Source: Saccharothrix luteola (lineage in GTDB: Bacteria > Actinomycetota > Actinomycetes > Mycobacteriales > Pseudonocardiaceae). From it: a DNA stretch of 64,000 nt. The notes under the pieces are model-generated. The model was not told where the DNA came from. It was given only the letters and a program-made list of their open reading frames with translations, and searched no databases. Positions 1 through 8,396 of the stretch are shown here, piece by piece. Both the position numbers and the translations under genes were made by a program. The stretch lies in NCBI RefSeq assembly GCF_020859565.1, contig NZ_JAJHUO010000014.1, positions 186,001-250,000 of the forward strand, written 5' to 3'. How positions within the stretch are numbered: position 1 is the stretch's first letter; each line of letters begins with the position of its first letter.

Positions 1-1801
1 CGCTCACCACAGGTGCGAGGATTCCCGCCACGGCGGCTACGACACCGCCGACCACGCCGATCGCCGTCGAGCCGAAGCGGACTCCGGCGAGCACCGCTCC
101 TGCGGCGAGCGTCAGCAACACGAGGCCCGGCCACAGATCACGGCTCGTCTTCGCTTCCCTCCACACGCTTCGTCTGGTCGCGCTGAGGACGCGGAACGCT
201 CGGAAGGGCCGGCGAAGCCAACCCAGCCACCCACCGACTTCCACCCGGGCGACCGACTCGAGTTGTTCAGCGATCTCCGCGCGCGCCTCCACGGCTTCAC
301 GCAGCCGACTCTCCACGCCTGAGCGCGGCTCTTCCCCGCGCGGAGCATCCGCCGACAACTCGCGGAACATGTGCTCGACCAACCCTGTCCACAGGTGATC
401 GTCGCTGTAGTGCCAGGCGTTGAACCGGACCTGCCGCACGTTGGCCACGTAGGCGCTTTCCCGCGGCGCACTGCTCGACGCCTCCGTGAGCGCCGTGACG
501 TGGTCGGCGACTTGGATCATGAAACTGGACTTGCCCGTTCCCCACTCCCCGAGCAGTGCGAGCGAAACCGGCAGCGCCGTGCTCTTCGCCGCCAGCAGGG
601 TCGCGACCGTGACGACATCGGCGCCCATGCCGAGCCGGTCCACGGTGTCGGCGGCATCGCTGGCCACCGCGGAATGCGGCACCGGGGCCATCGCCTCGAG
701 TTCGCTCGACGTCGGATCGGGCAAGGGCGCCAGATCCTCCGCGGCCAACGCTGCCAGGTCTTGGCCGGTGAGGCCGACCCGCCGCGAGTCCTCGTCAGGG
801 AGTACCCCGGTCATCGCCAGGAGCGCGACCAGTGGCTGCAACACACGAGCAGGCGCCACTCGGGGAAACCGGAGGTTGTGATCGGTCCCACCCCGTCGCG
901 GTGCCGTGCCGTACGCCGAGATCACGTGGAAGGTGGTGGGCCCGCTCCGCTGGAGCCGCGGGTGCCGAAGCCCTGCCCGCAGCATCAGGCGTGCGACCTC
1001 TCGACTCTCGTCGTTCATCGCGTCGGCCGACAGCGGCCCCGAAGGCCTGGGGAAGCGCAGCCACTTCGAGACCTCGGGGAGGTAGCGAAGGCGATCGGCG
1101 TTGGTCACCACCACCGCCCACGGGACTGCGCGATCGGGCAAGCGCGCCGACCAGGCCCAGCCACTCGGGTCGGTGAACCTGTCGTCGGACACTGCCGGAA
1201 CAGCCGTGTCAGCCGATTCGAGAACCATCAGCCCACTCACCGCGCGCAGGAAGCGCGACCCGCCGTCGTGCTCCGATTCGAGATCCTCGCCCTGCGGGTC
1301 GAAGAAGACCAGCAGCCTCTGCTGACCGTCGCGGCGCGTGACCAGCAAGGAGAAGTCGTAAGAACGCATCGAATGGCCGGTGCCTGCCGGCACCAGGACC
1401 TGCCCCTGCGAGTACGGAATCACGTTGCGGTCCCGGAAGCTTCTCAACCGCGGGGTATCGAATGGTTCGACCGTGAGGCCGAAGTCCCGGAGACCGCCCG
1501 CGAGCACCTGGTGAACCTGTGCCGCGAGCAGCGTCGACTTCCCTGCCATCGGGACACCGACCAGCCCGATCACGACGGGAGGGCCATAATCCGCGTAACC
1601 CACCGGAAGGTAGTGCTCCGGCGCATCAGCAGAAGGGTTCGGACAGCGCACGTAGCGGTGGTCGACGGGCACCTCGTCGTTTCGGACACGGGCATGGCCG
1701 TCGTCGCCCCAGTACCATTGCGCACTGTCGTCCCAGACGAATGTGTCGAGGCAGACGGGACAGGTCGTGAACGAGGACTGCTCCGCTGCCACCGACGCCA
1801 C
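1..1801 (-). CDS. Double P-loop NTPase with KAP-type domain, 5' part (partial)
   Basis: The reading frame is open from a GTG (preceded by an in-frame TAA two codons upstream) to the window edge, so the C-terminus is missing. About 600 residues are visible. Residues 14-17 (CPVC) and Cys53 look like a zinc ribbon. A first Walker A, GVPMAGKST, lies at 82-90, inside a region resembling the TRAFAC-like GTPases that carry an N-terminal zinc ribbon. A second Walker A, GEWGTGKSS, lies around Lys424 and is followed by VRFNAWHYSDDHLW, the usual KAP P-loop signature. Hydrophobic segments near residues 560-600 would be the membrane insertion typical of KAP NTPases. Such proteins are thought to be membrane-associated switches, often near conflict or signalling genes. 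The exact role is unknown; the GTPase assignment of the first domain is inference. Confidence 0.75.
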   Translation of the reverse strand, partial: MASVAAEQSSFTTCPVCLDTFVWDDSAQWYWGDDGHARVRNDEVPVDHRYVRCPNPSADAPEHYLPVGYADYGPPVVIGLVGVPMAGKSTLLAAQVHQVLAGGLRDFGLTVEPFDTPRLRSFRDRNVIPYSQGQVLVPAGTGHSMRSYDFSLLVTRRDGQQRLLVFFDPQGEDLESEHDGGSRFLRAVSGLMVLESADTAVPAVSDDRFTDPSGWAWSARLPDRAVPWAVVVTNADRLRYLPEVSKWLRFPRPSGPLSADAMNDESREVARLMLRAGLRHPRLQRSGPTTFHVISAYGTAPRRGGTDHNLRFPRVAPARVLQPLVALLAMTGVLPDEDSRRVGLTGQDLAALAAEDLAPLPDPTSSELEAMAPVPHSAVASDAADTVDRLGMGADVVTVATLLAAKSTALPVSLALLGEWGTGKSSFMIQVADHVTALTEASSSAPRESAYVANVRQVRFNAWHYSDDHLWTGLVEHMFRELSADAPRGEEPRSGVESRLREAVEARAEIAEQLESVARVEVGGWLGWLRRPFRAFRVLSATRRSVWREAKTSRDLWPGLVLLTLAAGAVLAGVRFGSTAIGVVGGVVAAVAGILAPVVS

Positions 1802-1907
1802 CCTTTACCTCTGCAACCCGGAGTCCGAACCTCCGCCGCGCTGAGCATAAGGGCTGCTGAACACCCTTCCCGCTTTCCGCACATCTGCGGATCATGAGTG
1901 GGCGGAG

Positions 1908-1935
1908 GAGCCCGGTCGTCCCGGACGCCGGGCTC
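1908..1935 (-). terminator. Hairpin after the RiPP operon
   Basis: An 8-bp perfect inverted repeat, GAGCCCGG at 1908-1915 and CCGGGCTC at 1928-1935, separated by 12 nt. It begins 37 nt beyond the stop of the last RiPP gene and lies before the next minus-strand start. It has no U-tract, which is common in high-GC actinomycetes. It is a plausible transcription end for the 7787-to-1972 operon. Confidence 0.4.
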
Positions 1936-1971
1936 GCGCCGAACACCGCCGCCCGTGAAGCGGTGACGGGT

Positions 1972-2643
1972 TCAGACGATCATCGACGGCCAGGGCCAGC
2001 GGCGGACGCGGTAGGGCAGCCACCAGGCGAAGGCGTCCACGGTGCCGACAAGACCCTCGTCGATGAGGTGGGCGAGGACGTCCGGGGGTATCGAGTCCGA
2101 CCGCGCACCCGGCATCAGGGTTTCCACCGCGGCGAGGTAGTCGGGATCGTCGATGACGAAGCGCGACAGGTCACCCGCCCGGCGGTCCCTGACCTCCAGG
2201 AAGCCCGGACCGTGCCGGTGGATGCACTTGCACAGGTAGTACGTGCTCCGCCACTGCTCCAGGACCGCGTCGGCGTCGGGGTGGTCCGGCATGGCGCGCG
2301 GCGGGTGGAAGTGGTTCAGGCGCGTCCACACGTCCTGGTTCTTGCCGGAGATCATGGTCCAGTCGTAGGCGACGCTCCAACTGGTCAGCTCGCGCAGGAA
2401 GACCATGAGCCACACCAGGGTCCTGGCGTCCATCCCGCCGGAGAGGTCCACCGGGCTGCCGACGGAGACCTTGCGGACGCCCCTCGCGTACAGGTCCGCG
2501 GCCGTGGCCTGCGGGTCGCCCGAGGCGGGCTGCTCCCCCATCGCCAGCTCCGGCAGGTGCAGGACGGCGTCGTCGTGGTCGCGCCAGAGCAGCAGCGGGA
2601 CGGGGGCGGGTCGGTGCTCGAAGGCCTGGACGGCGGCGGTCAC
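1972..2643 (-). CDS. DUF5825-like RiPP partner protein
   Basis: A 223-residue soluble protein. Its GTG overlaps the stop of the radical SAM gene in a GTGA junction, so the two are translationally coupled. Features are an N-terminal segment with alternating hydrophobics, a central WTMISGKNQDVW region, and the C-terminal segment CIHRHGPGFLEVRDRR followed by FVIDDPDYLAAVETL. I associate that pattern with the DUF5825 proteins that accompany radical SAM RiPP maturases of this type in actinomycetes. No catalytic motif is evident. A role as a precursor-binding or partner subunit is inference from the coupling. It is the last gene of the RiPP operon, followed by a hairpin. Assignment to the family is from memory of the motif, not from a search. 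Confidence 0.65.
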   Translation of the reverse strand: MTAAVQAFEHRPAPVPLLLWRDHDDAVLHLPELAMGEQPASGDPQATAADLYARGVRKVSVGSPVDLSGGMDARTLVWLMVFLRELTSWSVAYDWTMISGKNQDVWTRLNHFHPPRAMPDHPDADAVLEQWRSTYYLCKCIHRHGPGFLEVRDRRAGDLSRFVIDDPDYLAAVETLMPGARSDSIPPDVLAHLIDEGLVGTVDAFAWWLPYRVRRWPWPSMIV

Positions 2644-4538
2644 GCGGGCACCTCCTCGATGTCGGGCCGGGTGTGCTCCGGTTCGGAGTCGGGCCGGGGC
2701 AGTCTCATCAGGTCCTGGTTGCGGGCGATCGGCGCCACGTGCACGTACGTGTCGCACTCGGTGAACAGCACCCCGAGCCGCAGCCACTCCGTCAGGACGT
2801 CGGCGATCCGGCCCGGGTCGGCGTCCAGCCCCGCCGCGGCGAGCTTGCGCGACAGCGCGCCCGGCGCGTGCGGTTGGTCGAGCAGGCGGAACAGCGCGAC
2901 CTCCCACGGGTCGTCCAGCCACCGGCTGGTCCAGTCGAAGTCCGCGCGGCGGCTGACGAGCAGGATCCGGTCGCCGAGGTCGGTGTGGCTGAGCCTGCTG
3001 GTGGGGAACTCGCGCTGCCACCGGTCGGCCGCGTCGCGCAACCGGTCGCCGATGTCCTCGCCCACGCCGAGCGAGTCGGAGGTGAACAGGTAGGCCAGGT
3101 CCATCAGCTCGCTGTGCGGGAGGTCGTAGTTCATCGCGTACTGCGTGCCGGGCCCCAGGTTGGCGAACCCGAGTTCCGGGCGGTTGAAGTACGGGCTGAA
3201 CCGCTCGATGACGATCCGCGCGACGCCCTCCACCGGCGGCAGGTGGTGCAGGGCCGGCATCTGCTCGATCACCGGCAGGTAGTCGTCCTCGGTCTCGCCC
3301 GGGAAGCCGTAGAGGTAGTTCCACGCGATGGACAGGCCCTCCGACGCCGCGTCGCGCAGCATCCGCACGTTGTGGCAGCCCGTCACGCCCTTGTCCATGA
3401 TCTTGAGGACCCGGCTGTTGAGGTTCTCGACGCCGGGCTGCACGTTGACCAGCCCGGCCGCGGCGAGCGTGGAGAGCTGGCCGCGGTTCATGTTCGACTT
3501 GATCTCGTACTGCATGCGCAGGTCGTAGCCGGACTCGATGATCGTGGGCAGCAGGGTGCGCACGTAGTTCATGTCCAGGATGTTGTCCACGACGAACATG
3601 TCCAGCACCTGGTGCTTGCGCACCAGCTCGACGATCTCGTCCCAGAAGACCTCCGGGCTCTTGCTGCGGAACTGCATGAACGACCCGTTGAGCCCGCAGA
3701 AGGTGCAGTGGTGCTTCTCGCCCCACCAGCAGCCGCGCGCGCCTTCCACGACCAGCTTCGGGTCCAGCCAGTCGCGCACCACCGACGCGTCGAGGCGCTC
3801 GAAGTAGCCGTCGTACTCGGGCGCCACGATCTGCGCGGGCGCCAGCGGCGTGGTCACCATGGGGTTGACCACCGCGGCGCCGTCGTCGTCCCGCCAGCAC
3901 AGGCCGGGCACCTCGGCGGGCGGGGCGCCGTCGTGCATCGCCTTGACGAGGGCGGGGAAGGAGACCTCGCCCTCACCGCGCAGCACGTAGTCGACGAACG
4001 GGAAGTTGCGGTGGATCGCCTCGCCCTGCACGCCGTCGCAGTTCGCCCCGCCCATGGCCACGCGGACGTGCGGCAGGATCCGCTTGAGCTCCTTGGCCAC
4101 CGCGAGCGCGGGCACGTTCTGCTGGAACGTGGAGGTGAACCCGACCAGGTCGGGTTTGCTCTCGGCGATGCGCCGAGCGGTCTCCGCGACGAACTCCGGC
4201 GCGGTCTCGTGCAGCTCCAAGGACATCGCGCGCTGCTCGTCCGGCATCGGCACCAGCTCGTCCAGCTCGGCCTCGCGCCAGTGCGGGTCGTCGTAGAGCG
4301 CCGAGGTGAACACCCAGTCCCCGACGCCCTGGAAGTAGGTGTCGAGCGAGTAGAAGTAGTAGTCGCGGACGGTGAACGACCTGCGCTCGGCGATCCAGTC
4401 CACGTAGTCCAGGTTGGCGTGCACGACCTCGACCGAGGTACCGGGGACCTCGCGGCGCACCGCCGAGCTGAGGATGCCCAGCGCCAGCGAGGGCACGTCT
4501 ATCAGCGCCCACGGCATGTTGACCAGAACGATTCGCAC
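2640..4538 (-). CDS. B12-type radical SAM RiPP maturase (rSAM_ocin_1-like)
   Basis: 632 residues from a GTG start. Residues about 1-205 form a cobalamin-binding-like domain (MRIVLVNMPW at the N-terminus; GFTSTFQQNVPALAVAKEL and VAMGGANCDG inside). The radical SAM cluster motif follows: Cys270, Cys278 and Cys281 in GCWWGEKHHCTFCGLNG, a CX7CX2C spacing. That exact context is characteristic of the ribosomal peptide maturation radical SAM protein 1 group. A C-terminal region of about 120 residues looks like a substrate-recognition or winged-helix part. Members of B12 radical SAM families commonly methylate unactivated carbons; which reaction occurs here cannot be read from sequence. It lies 103 nt downstream of the precursor gene and is coupled by GTGA to the DUF5825-like gene. 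Confidence 0.88.
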   Translation of the reverse strand: MRIVLVNMPWALIDVPSLALGILSSAVRREVPGTSVEVVHANLDYVDWIAERRSFTVRDYYFYSLDTYFQGVGDWVFTSALYDDPHWREAELDELVPMPDEQRAMSLELHETAPEFVAETARRIAESKPDLVGFTSTFQQNVPALAVAKELKRILPHVRVAMGGANCDGVQGEAIHRNFPFVDYVLRGEGEVSFPALVKAMHDGAPPAEVPGLCWRDDDGAAVVNPMVTTPLAPAQIVAPEYDGYFERLDASVVRDWLDPKLVVEGARGCWWGEKHHCTFCGLNGSFMQFRSKSPEVFWDEIVELVRKHQVLDMFVVDNILDMNYVRTLLPTIIESGYDLRMQYEIKSNMNRGQLSTLAAAGLVNVQPGVENLNSRVLKIMDKGVTGCHNVRMLRDAASEGLSIAWNYLYGFPGETEDDYLPVIEQMPALHHLPPVEGVARIVIERFSPYFNRPELGFANLGPGTQYAMNYDLPHSELMDLAYLFTSDSLGVGEDIGDRLRDAADRWQREFPTSRLSHTDLGDRILLVSRRADFDWTSRWLDDPWEVALFRLLDQPHAPGALSRKLAAAGLDADPGRIADVLTEWLRLGVLFTECDTYVHVAPIARNQDLMRLPRPDSEPEHTRPDIEEVPA

Positions 4539-4591
4539 TGCGGCTCGCTTTCGTCGTGCTCGCGTCTGTGGTGTCCGGATCCGGGGGGTGG

Positions 4592-4620
4592 GAGGCGGGC
4601 GATCGGGTACCGCCCGCCTC
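4592..4620 (-). terminator. Intercistronic hairpin between precursor and radical SAM gene
   Basis: A perfect 10-bp inverted repeat, GAGGCGGGCG (4592-4601) and CGCCCGCCTC (4611-4620), with a 9-nt loop. It sits 22 nt beyond the precursor stop and 54 nt before the maturase start. In RiPP operons a hairpin here usually acts as a leaky terminator or RNA-stabilising structure that gives more precursor than enzyme. That function is inferred from position. Confidence 0.6.
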
Positions 4621-4641
4621 TGCCACCTGGGTGGCGTGACG

Positions 4642-4737
4642 TCAGAAGCTGACCTTGACGGACACGCTCACCTCGACACCGCGGCTCTGGTCGCGGTTGC
4701 CGCTGATCGGGTCGTTCTTGATGACGCGCTTGCGCAT
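4642..4737 (-). CDS. RiPP precursor peptide, 31 residues
   Basis: Short ORF with the best ribosome binding site in the neighbourhood: GGAGGTGA ends 4 nt before the ATG. It encodes a 31-residue peptide with a basic N-terminus (MRKRVIKNDPIS), a GNRDQSRG stretch, and an alternating C-terminus GVEVSVSVKVSF in which Val occupies every second position. It lies between the S9 peptidase and the radical SAM gene, on the same strand and with a hairpin behind it, which is the classic place for a precursor. The leader would be roughly the first 19 residues and the core the V-x-V-x tail; the cleavage point is a guess. No similarity to a named peptide was recognised. Confidence 0.8.
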   Translation of the reverse strand: MRKRVIKNDPISGNRDQSRGVEVSVSVKVSF

Positions 4738-4797
4738 GTGGTCACCTCCCTCCTGTGGTCGGGGCGGACGGGTCCGGCCCGGTGCCGGGGCCCTCGT

Positions 4798-6546
4798 TCA
4801 TCCCGTCTTGGCGGGGGCGGCGATCTCCCGTCCCCCGAGCGCCGTCGCGACGAAGCTCACGACGGAGCCGATGATCTGGCGGTGGACCGCGCCGGTGCGG
4901 CCTTCGTGGCCGGAAGGGGCCCACTGGAGCTCGTGCTCGACGCCGTGCGCCTCCAGCGCCGCGACGTAGGCGGCGACCTGGTCCGGTGGGCAGCGGTCGT
5001 CCTCGGTGCCCGCCAGGATCAGCACCGGCGCCCGCACGGAGGCGACGTGGGACATCGGGGACGCCGCGGCGTACGCGGCGGGCCGCTGGTCGGGGTCCCC
5101 GCCGAAGATGCGGCGGTCGAGGGCCCGCACGGCGGGTGTGGCGCCGCGGTAGGCGGCGACGTAGTCCGCGATCGGGTTGACCGCCGCGACCGCACGCCAC
5201 AGCTCCGGCTGGACGCCCGCGGCGAGCAGGGCGAGGTAGCCGCCCCACGACGTGCCCACCACCGCCGTGCGGTCCTCGTCTGCCACGCCCGCGGCGACGA
5301 GGTGCTCGCGCACGGCGGCGAGGTCGAGGAGCTGCGTGTGACCGGGGCCGTCGGAGAAGTCGTTGCGCCAGGCCGGTCCGTAGCCCGTCGAGCCGCGGTA
5401 GTTCGGCCTGACCACGGTGCAGCCGATGCCCGTGAAGACCGAGACCAGGGCGTCGTAGGCGTCGCGGGCGGCGGTGTGCGGGCCACCGTGCAGCAGGAAC
5501 ACGGTGGGGTGCGGTCCGGGTGAGTCCGGCGCGGTGAGCAGCGCGTGCACGGGTCCTGCCGGGGTGTCGACCCACACCTCGCTCGTCACGCCCGCCACGG
5601 TCGCGTTCCGCCGGCCGCCGAGCGACCACCGGCCCGACGCGGTGCGCAGGTGCGGCGGGTGCGTCGCGTCGGTCCACACGTAGTGCAGGTCGCCGTCGGG
5701 CTGCACCTGGGCGGCCAGGATGCTCCCGCGCGGCGTCGGCACGGGCGCGTCGGTCCGCCGCTCCAGGTCGAGTTCGCGCAGTTCGGACCGGGCGTGCCGG
5801 TCCCGGCGCACCAGGACCCGCCTGCCGTCGGGGTACCAGGTCGGCGCGATCTCGGTGTCGGAGTCGAACCAGCGCAGCTCGCGGACGCCGCCGTCCGGGG
5901 TCCACTCGGCCAGGCGGTAGGCGGTGTCGTCCGCGGCGGTCAGCAGCAGCCGTTCCGGGCCTTCGACCGGGGCGAACCCCGAGACCCACAGGACTCGTCC
6001 CGGCAGCCGCAGCGGCAGCCGTTCGCCCGTGGCCAGGTCCAGCACCACCGCGGGCACCGGGTCCTCGGGGTCGCGGGCGAGCACGGCCAGGCGGCCGGAG
6101 TGGGACAGGTCGACGAGCGTGGTGTGGCCGTCGAAGTCGCCGACGTGGTCCACCCGGCCGTCCGGGCTCCTCCGGTAGACCGAGAGGCCGTCGTGGCCGA
6201 CGCCGACGGCGGCAGTGCCGTCGGCGGACATGGCGAGCCCGGCCGCGCGTCCGGGCGGCAACCCGGCGTCCTCGGAGTCCCCGCCGCCGAACGGGGTGAT
6301 CCGCCAGCGGCCCACCCCTCCGAGGTCGTCGTCGAACCACCACACCCGGGCGCCGGTCGGGTCGATCGCGCAGGTGATGGTGCCCTGCGGTCGGTCGGTG
6401 ACCTGACGCGCGCCCGCGGCGGACCGGGCGAACACCTCGCACCGGCCGTCCACGTCACCGATGTAGACCGCGCGGTCGGGCGCGAACTCGGCGAAGGCGG
6501 GCACCTCCGGGAAGAACACCTGCACGTCGATCTGCACGGCGGTCAC
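4798..6546 (-). CDS. S9 family (prolyl oligopeptidase-type) serine peptidase
   Basis: 582 residues from a GTG that overlaps the MFS stop (GTGA). The N-terminal 300 or so residues have the repeating beta-strand character of a beta-propeller, with short W-x-P-D-G-type repeats. The C-terminal alpha/beta-hydrolase domain has HGGPHTA for the oxyanion region and the nucleophile Ser433 in GTSWGGY. Asp516 or Asp517 (GTEDDRCPP) and His547 (SGHEG) complete a triad. No signal peptide is seen, so it is cytosolic. S9 peptidases cut short peptides because the propeller restricts access, so it fits removal of the leader from the 31-residue modified precursor encoded 60 nt downstream. Substrate is inference; fold and triad are visible. 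Confidence 0.88.
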   Translation of the reverse strand: MTAVQIDVQVFFPEVPAFAEFAPDRAVYIGDVDGRCEVFARSAAGARQVTDRPQGTITCAIDPTGARVWWFDDDLGGVGRWRITPFGGGDSEDAGLPPGRAAGLAMSADGTAAVGVGHDGLSVYRRSPDGRVDHVGDFDGHTTLVDLSHSGRLAVLARDPEDPVPAVVLDLATGERLPLRLPGRVLWVSGFAPVEGPERLLLTAADDTAYRLAEWTPDGGVRELRWFDSDTEIAPTWYPDGRRVLVRRDRHARSELRELDLERRTDAPVPTPRGSILAAQVQPDGDLHYVWTDATHPPHLRTASGRWSLGGRRNATVAGVTSEVWVDTPAGPVHALLTAPDSPGPHPTVFLLHGGPHTAARDAYDALVSVFTGIGCTVVRPNYRGSTGYGPAWRNDFSDGPGHTQLLDLAAVREHLVAAGVADEDRTAVVGTSWGGYLALLAAGVQPELWRAVAAVNPIADYVAAYRGATPAVRALDRRIFGGDPDQRPAAYAAASPMSHVASVRAPVLILAGTEDDRCPPDQVAAYVAALEAHGVEHELQWAPSGHEGRTGAVHRQIIGSVVSFVATALGGREIAAPAKTG

Positions 6547-7787
6547 TCCTCTACCGGCTCGGGGGTGCGGTCGGCCCCGGACGGCGCCGCCAGGGACCGC
6601 ACGGTCGCGGTCGTGTAGAGCGCGATCGCCACCAGCGCCGCCCCGAGCACCACGGCGACGAAGGCCGGGGCGAGCGCGGCGACGAGCACGCCCGCGGCGA
6701 GGGGCGCCACCGCGCCCGTGCCCTCGCCGACGACGCCCAGCGCGGTCCCGACCCGGCCCTGCATCCCGTCCGGGGTGCTGGTGATCGCCTTGCTCTGGAA
6801 CGCGATGCTCAGCGCGGGGGTGAGGGCCGACACAGCGGCCAGCAGGACTCCCATCACCAGCGGCGGCGGAGTGGTCGTGAACAGGAACGCGACGACGACG
6901 ACCAGCCACGAGACGACCAGGACCAGGCGGGTCGGCGCGAAGCGGCGCAGGAAGAAGGGCGCGACCAGCGCCCCGCACAGGCCCGCCACCCCCGCCGCGG
7001 TGAGCAGCAGGCCGATCGTGGCGGCGGACGCGCCGTGCAGGCGCGCGACGAGGATGACGTGGAAGTACAGCGCGCCCAGCACCAGGTTGACGCTCGCGGC
7101 CCACGTGACCATGAACCGCAGGAACGGTTCGGCCCACAGGAACCGCACGCCGTCGGCGAAGTCGCGCAGGAAGGAGGACTTGTGTTCCTCCGTCCGCGCC
7201 GGTCGCAGGTCCGAGCTGAGCAGGCCCGCGCACAGGGCGGTGACCGCGTAGGCGAAGGCGTGGACGAGGAAGGGCGCCCAAGGCGCGACCTGGTACAGGC
7301 CACCGCCGATGCCCGGTCCGGCGAGCTTGGCGGCCTTCTCCCTGGCCTGCAAGGCGCCGAGCGCGCCCGCCGGGTCGTCCGTCGGGAGGATCGCGCGGAT
7401 GGCGCCCGACGCGGCGGCCGCGTAGCAGGCGGTGGCCACGCCTTCCACGACCGCGGCGGCGAACAGCACCGGCAACGACGCCCGACCCGTGAGCACCACG
7501 AGCGCGATCACCGTCGCCGCGCAGGCCGCGACCAGGGCGGAGATCACCATCATCGGCCGGCGTGGCACGCGGTCGGCGTAGACGCCCGCCGCCGGCGAGA
7601 CCAGCACCTCGGCCAACCCGACCACCGTCCCCAGCACGCCCGCCGTCAGCGGCGAGCCGCCGAGCAGCAGGACCAGCACCGGCAGCACCAGCGCCGAGGC
7701 GTGCGAGCCGAGCAGGGCAGCCGCGCCACCGAGCCAGAACAGCCGGAAGTCCCGGTGTCCGCGCACGCTGGTCCCGACCACCGACAT
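6543..7787 (-). CDS. MFS exporter of the RiPP operon
   Basis: 414 residues, about 12 hydrophobic segments, beginning MSVVGTSVRGHRDFRLFWLGG. The loop YADRVPRRPMM between helices 2 and 3 matches the MFS motif (D-R-x-x-R-R). The overall layout resembles the MFS_3 or enterobactin-exporter-like subfamily. It is the first gene of the minus-strand operon; its stop overlaps the GTG of the peptidase, so both are translated together. The likely job is export of, and self-protection from, the mature RiPP. A GGGAG lies upstream of the ATG. The C-terminal tail is hydrophilic. Substrate cannot be read from sequence. Confidence 0.87.
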   Translation of the reverse strand: MSVVGTSVRGHRDFRLFWLGGAAALLGSHASALVLPVLVLLLGGSPLTAGVLGTVVGLAEVLVSPAAGVYADRVPRRPMMVISALVAACAATVIALVVLTGRASLPVLFAAAVVEGVATACYAAAASGAIRAILPTDDPAGALGALQAREKAAKLAGPGIGGGLYQVAPWAPFLVHAFAYAVTALCAGLLSSDLRPARTEEHKSSFLRDFADGVRFLWAEPFLRFMVTWAASVNLVLGALYFHVILVARLHGASAATIGLLLTAAGVAGLCGALVAPFFLRRFAPTRLVLVVSWLVVVVAFLFTTTPPPLVMGVLLAAVSALTPALSIAFQSKAITSTPDGMQGRVGTALGVVGEGTGAVAPLAAGVLVAALAPAFVAVVLGAALVAIALYTTATVRSLAAPSGADRTPEPVEE

Positions 7788-8396
7788 CCCGTGGTTCTCC
7801 CGTCTTCCGGAATTGCGAAATCAAATCCGTGCGACGAACGGCGCACGGTCGGTTCGACGAACGGGTTCAGGACCGCCCTTTTCGGGGATAACGAGACCGA
7901 GGCAAGCCTGATATCGCGTCGACAACCCCTGTTTCACCAGTGGCAGCGGATGCTTCCCCGGAATTTATACACGCCCGACCAAGACCCGTCATGCACCCCG
8001 GCAGAGCAATTCCGCTGGCGTACGGACCATGGACAACTCCAACGGACGCAACCCGCGCGGAAGTCCGAAGCAATGGCCTTCGTTCGGTATTGCGCAACCG
8101 CGGTGACCCAGCGACCCTGTGTCTTCCGAGAAGCCCATCCATGCAGGTAGAGGACGTACAAACCCAAGAGGCGTCGCCCACTCACGGACGGCTGCCGTCC
8201 GCCGTGACGTTGATCGACACGGCAGATGGCCGGCCGTGCTGATCCGTTTTGCCTAAGGACGCCACGGCGCCGGATCACCGTCCTGCAACGTCGACCGGGC
8301 AATGCCCGTCCGCAGTTCCCCATCGGCGGCCGAGCATTCCTCGTGGCATTACTGAACCGAATCGCTCCGCGAGCGCCTGGGCCCGAAGACCGACTT
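7788..8396. other. Intergenic region upstream of the RiPP operon
   Basis: About 600 bases with lower GC than the flanks and no ORF of convincing composition; the 100-130-codon ORFs here have no recognisable domain and poor codon-position bias. Next to the MFS start there is a direct repeat, CGACGAACGG at 7832-7841 and 7855-7864 (period 23), within the promoter-proximal 80 bases. The region probably carries the RiPP operon promoter. I see no RNA gene. Confidence 0.4.

Noticed and set aside
371-1897. 508-codon plus-strand ORF
   Set aside because: Arg/His-rich shadow of the minus-strand double P-loop gene, which has clear motifs.
4642-4737. Peptide at 4642 as an FxSxx-COOH (FxsA-type) precursor
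   Set aside because: It ends KVSF, not FxSxx, and the enzyme is of the B12/rSAM_ocin_1 type rather than FxsB.
4655-4969. Plus-strand ORF beginning MTDTLTSTPRLW as a RiPP precursor
   Set aside because: It is antisense to the operon and to the better 31-residue peptide, which has the ribosome binding site and right orientation.
7867-8323. ORFs of about 100-130 codons in the intergenic region
   Set aside because: No codon-position bias typical of neighbours, no ribosome binding site, no domain.
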